Assembly (NCBI GenBank): GCA_936432065.2
Contig: OW386289.2
Span: forward strand, 18,124,277-18,188,276
Origin: Rutpela maculata
Taxonomy: Eukaryota > Arthropoda > Insecta > Coleoptera > Cerambycidae
Direction of reading: 5' to 3'
Length of the DNA: 64,000 nt
Shown here: positions 12,061 to 24,771 of the stretch, piece by piece
How positions within the stretch are numbered: the first letter of the stretch is position 1
Layout of the letters: every line of letters begins with the position of its first letter
Program-made: the position numbers and the translations under genes
Notes under the pieces: generated by a model
The model's input: the letters and a program-made list of their open reading frames with translations, nothing else
Told to the model about the DNA's origin: nothing
Databases searched by the model: none

Positions 12061-12681
12061 CAGTATAGGCAAGTCCTGAATTAGGTATGTATAGTTTCAA
12101 CGACTTAACCGACCGCATAAAACAATTATTTTTCCGCTTAACTAATATTTTTTTCTAAGGCTATGTCGAAATTCCAACCGTGAAGGAGTGACACTTTTAG
12201 AGATTGAAGTGGGAATACATGCGAAACCTATTTAATAATAAAGAAATCATAAAGAACGTGGAATCTAATGGCAATTAATTGTAGTACCTGGCCAACAATC
12301 ACTCATTTGCAGCTTTCTCAAAAACTGCTAATTCTAGAAAAAAAAGTTTCAAATAAAAAAGTTACGTCCATCTTTTGTCTTCTCCATACACTTGGTATCT
12401 ATTTCGAAAGATAAAAAAGTTTCCCGCATGTTACATTTGAGAATGCAAATTTTCGACATAGTCTTAGAAAAAAAATAATGCTTTCTACACTTATTATAAT
12501 TTGACCTACATATTAACACATTATGTTAACAAATATATAGTGATAACAATAAAAATTTGAGAGTAATCCATTGTACCGTTTTTGAGTTAGAGCGAGTTAA
12601 GCGGAAAAATAATTGTTTTATGCGGTCGGTTAAGTCGTTGAAACTATACATAGGTACCTAATCCAGGACTTGCCGACACTG
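12061..12681. mobile_element. MITE with about 90-bp TIRs and TA target duplication
   Basis: Inverted termini begin CAGTATAGGCAAGTCC (left) and CAGTGTCGGCAAGTCC (right, reverse complement) and share TTTCAACGACTTAACCGACC and a following AT-rich stretch ending CCGCTTAACT. TA lies at 12059-12060 and 12682-12683. No coding sequence is present. A related copy sits at 54384-54669. The TA duplication suggests mobilisation by a Tc1/mariner-type transposase. Confidence 0.8.
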
Positions 12682-12883
12682 TATAAAATAATTTGTATCT
12701 ACTTTAACAATAAAGACATGCATCCTAATTTAATTGTTTTGTACTTAAGTTATTTTTTTAACGACCTCTATCAAAAGTGCATTTTGAGAATTTTTCAAAT
12801 TTGCGTTCCAAAATAAAAAGTAATTTAATTTAACTTAGGTGGATGTTGAAAAAATTATATATACAACTATTGCGTAAAACGCC

Positions 12884-13344
12884 GAGCCACACCAAAATTT
12901 GTAGAGTATAAAGTTCCCTAATATTCAGCTTTTAGGCGAGACATGAGTGCGACGAGAAAAGTCAGACCATCCTTGTTCTTCTAACGCACAGTAGCGGCCC
13001 AGTTATCTCACTCTGGAAGGACGGTCCGTACTGGCCAGAAATATGGTCGAAATTATACTATAATCTGTAGTGTTACATTCTAGAACTTATCCTGATTACC
13101 ACCATGCAAAACGGTGACTCAAAATGCGGATAATTATCCCTACCTCAAGCGGGTCATTGCGAGCTCGTTCCAGCCACAAGTTCTTTGCTTAATTATTAAC
13201 ATTACACAAATTCTTACAATATTTTGATCAGGCCCTGCATCTGGTGTGATTTCACACCTTCTGCTAATTGGCTAATGACATTTTTTGGTGGGGAGAGTGA
13301 GTTACGAGGCAACCTTATACTCTACAAATCTTGGAGCCACACGT
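12884..13344. repeat. Short inverted-repeat (MITE-like) segment
   Basis: The left arm includes TTTGTAGAGTATAAAGTT (12898-12915) and the right arm its inverse ACCTTATACTCTACAAATC (13312-13330), with GAGCCACAC outside both arms. The interior is somewhat more GC-rich than its surroundings and holds no reading frame. Class and exact ends are unclear. Confidence 0.45.
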
Positions 13345-13545
13345 GTAAAAATGATTTACTATACGCACCAGTTTCATACCCACTAAACACGAAACATTTA
13401 TGAAACGTTTCGAAAAATTGTAATCTGGAAGAAATGAAACATTTCCTAGAAACATATTTGTTATATTTCTTACACATTTCAGAAATTCATAATATTTGTT
13501 ATTTTGCAGAAACATTTCATATATTGTTCCGTCGGTAAAATATAT

Positions 13546-14393
13546 ATGAAATCATGAATTCAAATGACATCGGTAATAATATGTCCATTCGCTGCGATTT
13601 TCAAAAAGCCTTGTTTGTAAAATTACAACTATTCCGTCTTGGAATACTTGGTTATTAACAAATAATTACTCGAAAACTAGACGTCAACGATTAATGTGGA
13701 GAATATAATAATATATATAAAGATCTGAAATATTGACATTTATAACTCTGCAAACCATAAAAACTATATAATCGTCTCCATGCGGCAAATTGTTGAATTA
13801 CATTTATCGAAAAATAAGAAGGGAGAGTGTACAATCGTTTACGATCGATACGATTCTGCCTATTTGTTTTATAGCAACTAATTAGTAATTATACTGGAAA
13901 TCTCAACTCCAAATCGAGATGTCAACATACCAATATTGGTGGATTATTGCACAGAATACATCAATTAAAACGTCAAATTGTAGAAATCCATGTATTAAAA
14001 TGAGAAACGAAAATATACGACCGATGACGATTCTAACATGCAAAAATGGACAGAGCATCTGAGAAACCAGCCTCCACCAACATCAACACCATTTGCATTT
14101 TGCTTTTGTTAGTAGCAGTTAAGTAAGTTTTATCTTTATGCCTGGAAGGACACTGCGTGCATCAAAAATAATAAAAATAGTGCAGGTGTCGGGTCAGTTA
14201 ATTATTAATATTTAAAGTGCTGTGGTTTTTGAGAGATATTGTTTTTTCAGTAATGGACGAGAACTATTCATAGAAGGTTGAAAGATATTCATTTGTGTTC
14301 TGTACATTCGATTTGTAATTATTTTAATGACATTTTCAGCCCCTGGCGAAGGCATGATTAAAACATTCGAAACCTAGTATCGGCATGGTTCAT
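13546..14393. other. Interior of outer element, nothing recognised
   Basis: AT-rich non-coding sequence between the left subterminal array of the outer element and the next inserted element. No open frame of note, no tandem repeat and no match to other parts of the window were seen. Confidence 0.4.
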
Positions 14394-15437
14394 ATCCCAG
14401 ACAGCACCGTATATTCTAAGAATATTCTGTAATTATGCACAAAAGAATGAATATATTCTGATTAATTCTGGTATAATCCTGGAATATATATAAGATAACG
14501 GATTATTCTAGTAATATAATTATAAATATATACCTGGAATATTCAGCATGAATATGATAGTAATATTCATTTGGAATATATATATTCCCTCCTGGGTCAA
14601 GAATATTCTAACACTTTGAGAATGAAAGAATAATTGTTACCCAACCAAATCAACGTTTTATAAAAGCTTTTAATTTTTTCTGTAAAATTTAACTTAAATA
14701 TATTCGTGTTATTATTTATTTCAATTAATAGAAAATATTTAATATGATTATAATGATTATATTATACAATGATGTTATTCCCAGTTTTAAACAAAAGCTC
14801 AATCCATATTTTTGTTATCAGGTTATCAGGTTTGAGCAGTGCAGCCAAGGCTAGACTTCAGAAATAAAGCCATGCACATATATATAGTGTTTTAAACTAC
14901 CCGCAATTTTTTCCTATTTACGTATCTCATAACATAACCTCAATATCAGAATTTACGTGCTTTAATCGTTTGTTATTGTTGAGATACTTAAGTGTTTTTT
15001 ATGTGTAGTATAAGTGATAAGTGACCGATGAACAATAAGTAAGTACATTAATCTTTTTTATAGGGAAAATTTAACAGGGCATCACGTCACTCGTATATTT
15101 TCTTACTTAAATGAAAAGAAAAAGGGATAGAAATACTACTGGCACTAGCGCAGCTTCATAGATAACTTAATAGAACTCTAAAACTCCATTAGACCATAAT
15201 ACTGATGATATAAATCAGATACAGTTATTACAGTTGAACCAAAGCTTACCAACAAATTCTTCACATTTACAAAAAAGTTAGTACTTATGGTTGCATCAAT
15301 CAAAATAATTCCCAAACTTTTAATCATAGTACCTACTGCAGGCACCACGAACTTAATAAGTAGTGTTCATTTAGAGAATATTGTTAGAAGTACTGTTTCA
15401 AATAGTGGCAGTGAAAGTAATTTATTTGAAAGCGATT

Positions 15438-16018
15438 CTGGCGAAAATTTTAATTGTAGCGCTAGTTTTGATGAGCAGAGCTGTCGCACAGAAAATTACT
15501 ATACTTCCATGTACCTGAAGTTTCGAACGTTCACTTGAACGAATTTCATTTGAAAAGGAAAGATTAATAAAAATTATAAATCGATTTAGGCGTACCACTT
15601 TTACGGTAATATTTGTTGGCAACGATAGTATCGTTGCCAGCAAATATTACCAGAAAAATTGTACGTCCAAGTCGATTAACTTCAAATTTTCAATTTAAAT
15701 TCGTTCAACCGAACGTTCGAAACTTCTGGCGAAAATTTTAATTGTAGCGCTAGTTTTGATGAGCAGAGCTGTCGCACAGAAAATTACTATACTTCCATGT
15801 ACCTGAAGTTTCGAACGTTCACTTGAACGAATTTCATTTGAAAAGGAAAGATTAATAAAAATTATAAATCGATTTAGGCGTACCACTTTTACGGTAATAT
15901 TTGTTGGCAACGATAGTATCGTTGCCAGCAAATATTACCAGAAAAATTGTACGTCCAAGTCGATTAACTTCAAATTTTCAATTTAAATTCGTTCAACCGA
16001 ACGTTCGAAACTTCAGGT
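15438..16018. repeat. Tandem 288-bp duplication, each unit ending in a hairpin MITE
   Basis: The block starting TCTGGCGAAAATTTT at 15437 recurs with a 288-bp offset at 15725, apparently identical over most of its length. The second part of each unit is an inverted repeat: GAAGTTTCGAACGTTC (15518 and 15806 regions) pairs with GAACGTTCGAAACTTC (15711 and 16000 regions), and at the centre GGCAACGATAGTATCGTTGCC forms a perfect hairpin. A palindromic MITE and its flank have thus been duplicated together. Reading frames seen here are products of the repeat, not genes. Confidence 0.75.
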
Positions 16019-16614
16019 ACATATACTTTCTGGAATATGTGACTAGCAAATGATAATCCGCTGTGCTTAGAGGCAATGGACAAATAATTTGTAGTAACTT
16101 TTATTACAAGTTGTCATTTTAATCAATCTTTACTATTATTTTTTGTAAAAAGATATTAATTACCTGTTTGTATTTTTTTTTCTAGATTGATAGTATGTGT
16201 AGATTGGGTGGCGATAATTACAAGGAATGTTCATGCCGCTTTATGTGAAAAGTAATGAGTGATGTCTTGGCCAAGCTTTACAGTTTACACGGACACACAG
16301 ACAAAAAAGTGTTTTCCAAAATAGCATTTTTCGCAACAGTTACAGGTAATTTTTCAACATAATATATTTGTTTGCGGTTCGGATATATACTTGCTTAAAT
16401 GAGAAACAAGCCTGTAACTCTCTATTTTTTGCACGATTTGAATAATTTTTTTTTTATGTAGAGTGACAATATTTCTATGTGTAGGTGACATTAATTTGGT
16501 TTTAATATACATACACGGCCTCCTGCGAAGCGTTTTTTCACCAAAAACAGTAAATCATATTAGCAATTTTTTTTTAAACAGATGATATAATATCCTTCTA
16601 TTTTGATTTTTTAG

Positions 16615-16995
16615 GAGGTGGAGGATAAAGTAAAAACAAATTTTGAATCCTTTGGTTCTTGTACACACGCTAAATCATGGGGGGCGGTTAATGCCAAAAA
16701 ATGTTTTGAAATATTAGCTTCTCTTATATGTACTAAATACCAGTTTTATGATTGATTTACCTATGTACTTCTATTTACCCAATTTGCCCCTCAACCCTTC
16801 AACGGAATAAGATCAGAATATAATCCTCGTTGAAATACATATAATTCAAGTCAATATGTTAAACGGTTCCAGAGTAATTGTGCGCATAAAAAAAAGTTAC
16901 AGACCGACGTACATTTTTTTTTGCTCAAACTTAAAATCTCGACGTTTCATGACATTCAAGTCTATTTGAGCAATAAAATTTTTGAAATTTTTTTT
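16615..16995 (+). repeat. Dispersed repeat, copy 1 (also at 48650-49070)
   Basis: About 380 bp resemble 48650-49070 in the same orientation: both share TTTGGTTCTTGTA, TTAGCTTCTCTTATAT, CCCTTCAACG, AAACGGTTCCAGAGTAAT, AAAAGTTACAG and ATGTTTCATGACATTC-type words. No frame is conserved, so it is probably a non-coding element end or 3' region. The element it belongs to is not known to me. Confidence 0.65.
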
Positions 16996-17817
16996 TGCGC
17001 TACTATACTTCCAATTACAAAATACAAAAATATGAGTTGATTCTTGGTTTTACCATTAGCTTTCTTCAATACACAAGTTTAAATTCTACATAAAAATCGT
17101 ATAAAATGTTTCCTTTTGTTTTAGAAACAATGAAACCGACAAAGAAGATTAGTCTTAAGATAGATTCAAAATATAAATATATTTATTTAAATACTTAATA
17201 AATAATTCTGCAATATTATATTTTCAATATTTTATTTTCCCATATTTTTAGAATTTTTAGGAAGAAAGGCACTAATATGCAAGGAGTGGAAAGTTTTCAG
17301 GTGATTACTGTTATTATTTTACATTTTAATTTTTATATAATTATTTAAATCGAAAAGTAAGATAATCAGATATCAAGCTGAAGGAGCTACTGTAAACAAT
17401 TGCGAGTGTTTTTCCTCATACAGGTGCGTTTTGATGATGTATTAGTTTTATTTCTGCTTTTACCAAAAGTGACCCACGTATACCAGAGGACCTGTATACA
17501 TTCTTACGGGAATATTCCTGAAACCAGCCTAAGGGAATATCCTATATAAACCTAGATTATTCCAGGAATATAAATATATATTCCAGGCAAAAGCTGTGAA
17601 TATGTTTGAAACATATGAATATTCCTGGATTATTCTTGGAATAATTTGGTAATATTCTTAAAGGAATAATCTAGGTTTATGTAGGATATTCCCATTGGCC
17701 GATTCTAAGAATATTCCCTGGATAATTTATATATTCACGGCCTATTCTAAGAATGATTCTTTATTCTCAAGAGAATATTCCAGGAATATTCTAAGATTAT
17801 ATTGTGCTGTCTGGGAT

Positions 17818-18354
17818 CAGGCTCAGTAATATAGAAGACCAAGACATACCTATAATTAATGTTAACCTCTTTTGAGGACAACTGCCAACTTAATTTTATA
17901 AAGTTGATATTTTATTTTATGGCGGAATAAGATATACTTTTGTGATATATTTTTATATTTATATACTATCGTTTTTTTAGATATTTACAGTTTACAAATA
18001 TTTAAAAGTGTTTCTAACACATGTTTTGTTCTGCATTTACTGGGTAATTTTATTTATTTGTAGACATCTAAATGCCAAGGAAAGATTGAAGGGACCGACA
18101 GCCCAGCGAAGATAAGTAAAGAAGACACTAAAAAGTAAAAAAAAAAAATTGGACCGCCTTCCAGAAAGGTCGCTAAAAATTATGAAATAAAATTTTACGG
18201 TCGCCCAGTTAATTGAATCTTAATATTGTTACTGAAGTAGCCTAAAAATATATTTCAATTCATTATTTGTTTATTTTTACACCGGTTTCAATTTCGATAT
18301 TAGGTAATAAAGTTCACTAGGTGATATTGAAATTTTATCTCATAATGTTTATAG
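17818..18354. other. Residual outer-element sequence, nothing recognised
   Basis: AT-rich non-coding sequence between the 14396-17815 element and the hAT-type MITE. No feature seen. Confidence 0.4.
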
Positions 18355-18728
18355 CAGAGATGTGCCGAGGAAACTTTTCATATTTGATAAAAGTCTGTAA
18401 AAGTCATGTAAAAAATATGGCTGTATGCACTTATTTGGTATCAAAATGAAGCTTGCATCATCACGAATCAGATTTTACCATAAAATAGCTTATCAATATA
18501 TCCAATGGAAAATTGGAAGGAAATTTCTATTTTGAAAACTGCGAAAGTTTCAGGAAGTTTTCCTTCTAACTTTCCATTGGGTATATTGATAGCCTATTTT
18601 ATGGTAAAATCTGATTCGTGATGATGCAAGCTTCATTTTGATACTAAATAAGTGCATACAATTATATTATTTACATGACTTTCACAGACTTTTATTTAAA
18701 TATGGAAAGTTTCTTCGGCACATCTCTG
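18355..18728. mobile_element. hAT-type MITE, TIR CAGAGATGTGCCGAGGAAAC
   Basis: A 374-bp palindromic element: CAGAGATGTGCCGAGGAAAC at the left is inverted at the right (GTTTCTTCGGCACATCTCTG), and similarity continues through most of both arms (for example AATCAGATTTTACCATAAAA). An 8-bp target duplication with one mismatch, GTTTATAG (18347-18354) and GTTGATAG (18729-18736), supports the hAT superfamily. It has no coding capacity. Confidence 0.82.
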
Positions 18729-19131
18729 GTTGATAGCGCCCAAGTAGCACAGTGTGGACCATGAAGTTTTCACAGCTAAATTTTGTCTGTGAAAACGTTG
18801 GGATAACCGGCGTTTAGCTGTAATTTGGTTTGGAATCTCAAAGCGTTTTATTCCAAATATTTTTACTGCTATAACATTGCCGTAACATAATTAAACAATC
18901 AAATCACTGCAATTGCTATTTAAATTCCTGGTCAGCTGTAATATGCCTTCTAGAGCTTTTGCAATAACTCAATAGCAGCCGAAACAACTAGTACTGACTC
19001 TTGATTATACTATACAGGTACTTTAAAGCTAAAAAATGCTGTTTGACGGCTAAACTATATTTTCCACATTTGTGGCTGATGATTAGTATTTACAGTTGCA
19101 TTTAACAGCCAATTTACTGTTAACTATTATG

Positions 19132-19765
19132 GTTAATCTAGCGTACCATAGATGGCGACCACTAGACTTGTTCTGACATTTTTCAGTCTGGTATTATACT
19201 CTACACTTTTACGTGCAGCAAACCATAGAACAATAAATGTCAGGAGAGCTGGTTGAAGCCCATTGTATAGCCGTTCATTTCTCAACACTGGCAGACGCGT
19301 TTCGCTTTCCCAGGCTCCTCAGGGCCACAAGGTAGAGAAAGAACGAAAATACAAACACTTCAACCAGTACTCCATATTTTTCCTGTGGAGTATAGCCACT
19401 AGGCACTAACGATGCCATCTATAAGATGGTAAGATGTTTAGAAGTAAATGTTTTACATGTTAGACTATTAAAAGCCATTAACTATAACTGCGAATGCAGA
19501 TTACTAACCTCTGAAACAATCCAAGCGCAGTGCCAAGATGTTAATAGTTAATCTAGCGTACCATAGATGGCGACCACTAGACTTGTTCTGACATTTTTCA
19601 GTCTGGTATTATACTCTACACTTTTACGTGCAGCAAACCATAGAACAATAAATGCCAGGAGAGCTGGTTGAAGCCCATTGTATAGCCGGAAGGCGAAACG
19701 CGTCTGCCAATGTTGAGAAATGAACGGCTATACAATGGGCTTCAACCAGCTCTCCTGACATTTAT
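19132..19765. mobile_element. Inserted repeat with 14-bp target duplication and internal direct and inverted copies
   Basis: The insert is flanked by TGTTAACTATTATG at 19118-19131 and 19766-19779. Inside, a block starting TTAATCTAGCGTACCATAG (19133) recurs near 19549, and the part TGTCAGGAGAGCTGGTTGAA to AACGCGTC is present in inverse at 19685-19765. A long target duplication suggests target-primed retrotransposition (SINE/LINE-like), and the inverted piece resembles a twin-priming product. There is no poly(A) tail or coding frame, so the type is uncertain. Confidence 0.6.
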
Positions 19766-20708
19766 TGTTAACTATTATGTAAATTAGCGGCCATATTTCC
19801 TGTAAACGACAAGAACTGAGAAGGGCAGCTATTTTGAGCAATATCTATTTTTTTTACGTTTATTAACATTTACTTTAATTTTTGTAATAAAGAAGTGCTG
19901 TAATATTCTCTAGTGGACACGATATTACCGACTAGTGACTTTAAACAATTTTCTGGTGAAATACATAAAAAATTATAATTCTGAGGAGATTGATAGTTTT
20001 GTAAAAATAGAAAATGTCTGAAGCCTTTCGAACATACAGAAATATCACATACACATTTAATGAAAAAGTGAAAACCGCACGCAATTTTATGCACGACTCG
20101 TCGTCAAAATCGTTTTGAAATTTTTATACGTACATGTACTATAAGGTATATGCATCCATTTTCATATTAGTATGCAATAATGTCCATTAAAGGTAATTGT
20201 GCAGCCAAATTGTTTATCATAATAGTCATCAAAAATATTCAGCTCAGTGGCTGTAATCTGGTTCTTCCACCAGACAAAAAATGGCTACAGCTACAAGGCT
20301 TTAGCAACATTTTCAAAACAAGAAAATTTTGTACCACTCTGACTGTTACAGCGCTACTGCAACCTTATTGGGAGGTTTCCGCGGTAGCTGCTATAGCTAA
20401 ATAACTGCCAGTTCTTGTTGCCGCAACCCACACAGCACAGAATATTCTCATTAGTGACAATATTCTGCAAACAGAATGTTTGCCTGAAATATTCCTAAAA
20501 CCTCCCATAAATATTTTTATCCAGTTTGCAATATTCATGAAACATTTTTGATCAAATATTTCTGTAATATTTCAAAAGAATGTTCATGGTACATTCCACA
20601 AAAAATATAGTTTTGTAAAATTTTGATCCAGGTACAACAGTAGTTATTATTTTTAACTATTATTAATTATTTTGGTATACTTAATACAAATATTTAAGTA
20701 CCTATTTG

Positions 20709-21111
20709 CAAGGCGAATTTAGAAATTTCAATAATTTTTTTCTCGTCTGTGGCGCATGGGACCCATACGAAATATGGGAAATAACATCTTGAGAAGCACT
20801 TCTCTAACGACCCCTAAAAAAATTTGAAAAAGCAGTTTGCGAAAAATTTTTTCAGGTCTAGGGACTCCTGTTTAAAATAATTTTGTTTTGTCATATGCAT
20901 TTTACTTTTCATAAAAATACAACAATACGTTTTGAAGTTTATGAAAATATTTTCATTACTAACTGAGATACAACGAATTGAAATTTTGTGATTTGTTAAA
21001 TTGTAAATCGGTAGAGAAGTGCTTCTCGAGATGTTATTTCCCATATTTCGTATGGGTCCCATGCGCCACAGACGAGAAAAAAAATTATTGAAATTTCTAG
21101 ATCCGCCCTTG
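20709..21111. mobile_element. hAT MITE with TIR CAAGG(G)CGGAT, 8-bp target duplication
   Basis: A 403-bp element with about 95-bp inverted arms starting CAAGGCGAATTTAGAAATTT and ending in the inverse of CAAGGGCGGATCTAGAAATT. The duplication CCTATTTG is exact (20701-20708 and 21112-21119). The terminus is the same as that of the larger hAT element at 21753-28464, so this is probably a non-autonomous member of that family. A minus-strand reading frame inside it is an arm artefact. Confidence 0.88.
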
Positions 21112-21119
21112 CCTATTTG

Positions 21120-21744
21120 TTTTTCAGAAATACTAACATCTTAATTTATATGTCTTTTTTTTTTGTAATGAAAAACTTCTACGTAACTACGAAAATAATA
21201 GTGAATAATACACCTATTAATTATAAATGATAAATAATATAAAAAAAGTAATATGCTTAAATCACCTGACAATTTTAAATATTCCCGCAAGGATTTGGTT
21301 TTACTGCGCAGGTACAGTTCCGTTCGAGCTTTCTTCTGTGATTACATTGCAACCATCACGTATCAGCAATCAGTCCGCGTTTTGTTTAGTTTGTTGTGAT
21401 GTGTTATATATTCGTCCACTTGTTGTGGTTTGTACCAATTAAGTTTTGTTATTAAGTATACTTAAGTGCTTGTTTTGCAGATGAAATTACAGGTGTGGTG
21501 AAATGTAAATAAACTCTACAGCATAGGCATGCATATATTATGGTTACGTTAGTCGCCAATCGCCATATTGATTTTACAAAACTTTTCAGCCAAGTAGAGA
21601 TTGCAAATACTCATTTTTCTACTTTCACTAATTATTTCCAACAAAACTAATTAGTGTTTTCCTGTAAATGTTACTACCAGTTAACTAGTTTCGTTATGAT
21701 TGTATTTATTTGTGAATGTTGTTAAGCTTTAGTTGAAGAAGGGT
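21120..21744. other. Interior of the CCCACACAGCAC element, nothing recognised
   Basis: Non-coding AT-rich sequence with a small open frame at 21227-21442 that has no recognisable domain and no conserved start context. I do not annotate it as a gene. Confidence 0.4.
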
Positions 21745-21798
21745 ATCTGCATCAAGGGCGGATCTGGACCTTGAGCTTGGGGGGGGGGGGGTAACGCA

Positions 21799-21799
<1 letters not shown>

Positions 21800-21848
<49 letters not shown>
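21800..21848. repeat. (TA)n microsatellite
   Basis: About 24 TA units just inside the G-tract of the hAT element left end. Confidence 0.9.
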
Positions 21849-21849
<1 letters not shown>

Positions 21850-24030
21850 AAACACTCCTTACCCCAGTCGTATAATTATCTCTCTCTTTTGAGTGAGACA
21901 GAAAAATATACAAAGTTGGCAATTTCCGTAATCGTCTGGATTTTTAAAAGTTGGACCCAAACTTACGTTGTTATTGTAATTTTGTTTAAGCATAGATTCT
22001 TTTTATAAAGTGTGATATGGTTTCTATTTACTGATCAAATTTATTCATATTAATTTTGACAACACTCATTTATTAGATGATTTTATTTTGGTACCCTTTC
22101 TATTAATACTGATTTCTCTGTAATTATAAATTGCATTTGTAATTGACTTATTTTGTCTAAAGAATTATATTCTTATTTAATCTCACTTATTCCTGAAAAA
22201 GTAGAATATTGAAGGAAAACACAGAAAACGTTTATTTTGTACAATTGTCATATTCATTTGGTTCAATTACATAATTGTTGGGGGCAATTGCCACAGTTAC
22301 ATGAAAAGAAGGAAAGCATTCGTTGGGACAATTGCCACATTAATTCGTAGAATAATCAGGTCAGTTATGCAAACAATAAAATAAATTGTTTACAATGACA
22401 ATAGTCATTTTCCTGAAGTATTTATAATGGTCCTCGGCATACGTAAAATTTGAGACAGCTCGGGAAATTTCCCAGTCATGATGTGACGGTAAAATGCAAT
22501 CAACAAAATCTTATCAAATTGCCACGACAACTGTCGTATAGATTGCGATGTTTCGAGGCGTAGTGTTGTGGCTAGTTACAATTGCACTTGGCCGAGACCA
22601 ATTGGTCCCATTTCATTGTTTCGTTGTTATTTGTATATAGATGAAGTCACAACCATCAAAATCTTGTGCTTGCCCGTCGAAAATCTTCGAAATGAAAACT
22701 GATAAAGAGCTGTGTTCAAATATTATCATATGTAAATGATAACTTGGTGAGGCATAAATGCAGAGATGGCAATTAAGAATCCTTAAATGCAAATACTAAA
22801 GACTAATAATTGCAAAATCTGCAATAGACCATTCGCGACTGTACTAAATGAAGAGCTAAGTGGATAAAGGTGTTATGTGACATTTTTGAAAATTTTGAGA
22901 TTTCTACACACAACTATTTTAACTTATAATCTATCATTTCAATAAGTTTTTGGGATAATAAACCTTTCCTAAATGCGTTTTAATGTTTGAAAAAGATGTT
23001 ATGTACATAGGGTTTTTATATAATTTAATGGATAAAGGTGTAATGATCACATACCACCTTTATCCATTACTGTGCGATATTAAATTGTTTTAATCCAAAA
23101 CACTTTGCTTTTAAAGTTATGTTATATTGACATTAATGTGACAAGTTGTGTTAAGTGTTTCTTACTATTATAGTGAAAACGGCCAGTCGTAGTAAACTAA
23201 TATTACAAATGGCAATGAATAAACGATTTCATGAATCATGTAAGATGTTTATAAATTGGCTCATATTTGGAAATAGTGCTTATAGTGTTTTAATCCATAT
23301 ATTCATTTCGTTCAATTTCGAAATGGTATGAGATGGTACAAGAGTCGAGATGGTACTTGAGTATCTAATTGCTGTAAACACATTTGTACCTTTTGGCAAT
23401 TCAGCAGAAATCAGTCACATAATGGCAATTTCTTCCCAGCAGAGACGAACCCACGGGGGGTTATGGGGGGTACGCCCCCCCCCCCCCCCAATGTTGATTG
23501 AGTTGGGAAAATCACCAAAAATGTAAAAAAATCTTTATTGGGTATAATTGCAAAAAAACGAATAATGAGTTGATAAAAATTAAATGACACTGTCACTATG
23601 ACCATTTTTTTTATAAATAATTTTAATTGATATTATTTATGACTAGATGTGACTGATGTGAGAGCCACAGAATAGTCGACGGACAACGCACAACGCCGAC
23701 GGGCCTACGCGACGGGCCAACAAAATAAACTCGTCAACTCGCGGAAATTCGACGTTCGACCCAGTAGACGGCACGGCCAGAGCATATACAATTCTCAAAG
23801 ACTGTCTTACATTAGAAATATTAGAATATTACCCCTTTTTGCCTTTATCAATACAATGCTTTGTCCTAGCTATAAAGTCGTTTGTTGTTGGTTTATACTG
23901 AGTATCACTAATATCAGTTACCAACCTCTCAACGAGAGATAATAATAATAACAAATTGTTGTCGGTCAGAAATTGTTAAAATATTAAATTCTTAGAGGAC
24001 ACTGAATCAGAATTTGGGACTATTAAAGGA

Positions 24031-24175
24031 GTCTACAGACGATCCAGCTGCTGGGACCCGACATTGTTGGTACGCTTTGAAGATAATTGGAATTCCAGCG
24101 GACCAGTTAACTTTTACGAATGAGTTCAAAGCATGCCGACAAGGCTGGCTCCCTGCCGCTGGATCGTGTGTAGAC
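24031..24175. mobile_element. 145-bp MITE, copy A (TIR GTCTACACACGATCCAGC)
   Basis: The ends GTCTACAGACGATCCAGC and its inverse GCTGGATCGTGTGTAGAC enclose a mostly palindromic 145-bp body. The same element is present inverted at 24627-24771. The apparent coding frame across it (24014-24340) is not a gene. Confidence 0.8.
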
Positions 24176-24626
24176 CCCTTAATGCTACCTATTGCGTATC
24201 ACAATGTGAAGTGGGAAGTGGCCGGTAGCCGTACTAGCGCGGACGTTCACGAGCTTGCGCCCCGACTTGCGCGTAATCGTATTGTACAGTGTATTCCACA
24301 AATATTTCATCGATACAAAAAAGCTCGCAAAAAAGCATAAAGGATGCCGACCGCTTCTAGTTAGTGTACCGCCCGCCGGTCCAATTTGACAACGCTAGTC
24401 CACGTTGACCACCAACCTATCATAATTCCGGTAGAGAAAATTTAAACCAATTATATTCAGTGGGAGTGGCCTACATTTTTGTTCGGAAATATGTGACCAT
24501 TTTTTTTGTGATGATAATAAAGAAGCCGAACACTTTTATGGCCTTTTATGTAAATAGACTGAAATTGATACAGGTCGGTACCCTCTACGTTTTTTTGCGA
24601 ACTTTTTTATATCGCTGGATTAAAAG

Positions 24627-24771
24627 GTCTACACACGATCCAGCGGCATGGACCCAGCCATGTCGGCATGCTTTGAACTCATTCGTAAAAGTGAACTGGT
24701 CCGCTAGAATTCCAATTATCTTCAAAGCGTACCGACAATGTCGGGTCCCTGCCGCTGGATCGTGTGTAGAC
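24627..24771. mobile_element. 145-bp MITE, copy B, inverted relative to copy A
   Basis: GTCTACACACGATCCAGCGG at the left and its inverse at the right. The two copies have equal length and high identity, and sit symmetrically inside the hAT element, with about 450 bp between them. Confidence 0.8.

Larger units (their letters stand above)
14396..17815. mobile_element. CCCAGACAGCAC-ended TIR element with GAATATTC subterminal array
   Basis: The left end CCCAGACAGCAC at 14396 is matched by GTGCTGTCTGGG ending at 17815, with AT on both outer sides (14394-14395 and 17816-17817). Both ends carry dense arrays of GGAATATTCC/AGAATATTCT palindromes (about 14408-14640 and 17500-17800). The interior includes a tandem 288-bp duplication (15439-16014) and a dispersed repeat (16620-16990) but no transposase frame. 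It shares its terminal layout with the elements at 13379, 18739 and 20427, so they look like members of one superfamily with family-specific palindromes. Confidence 0.7.

Noticed and set aside
24014..24340. 108-codon plus frame with a plausible composition
   Set aside because: It crosses a palindromic 145-bp MITE inside a hAT element, and the inverse copy gives a related frame; not a gene.
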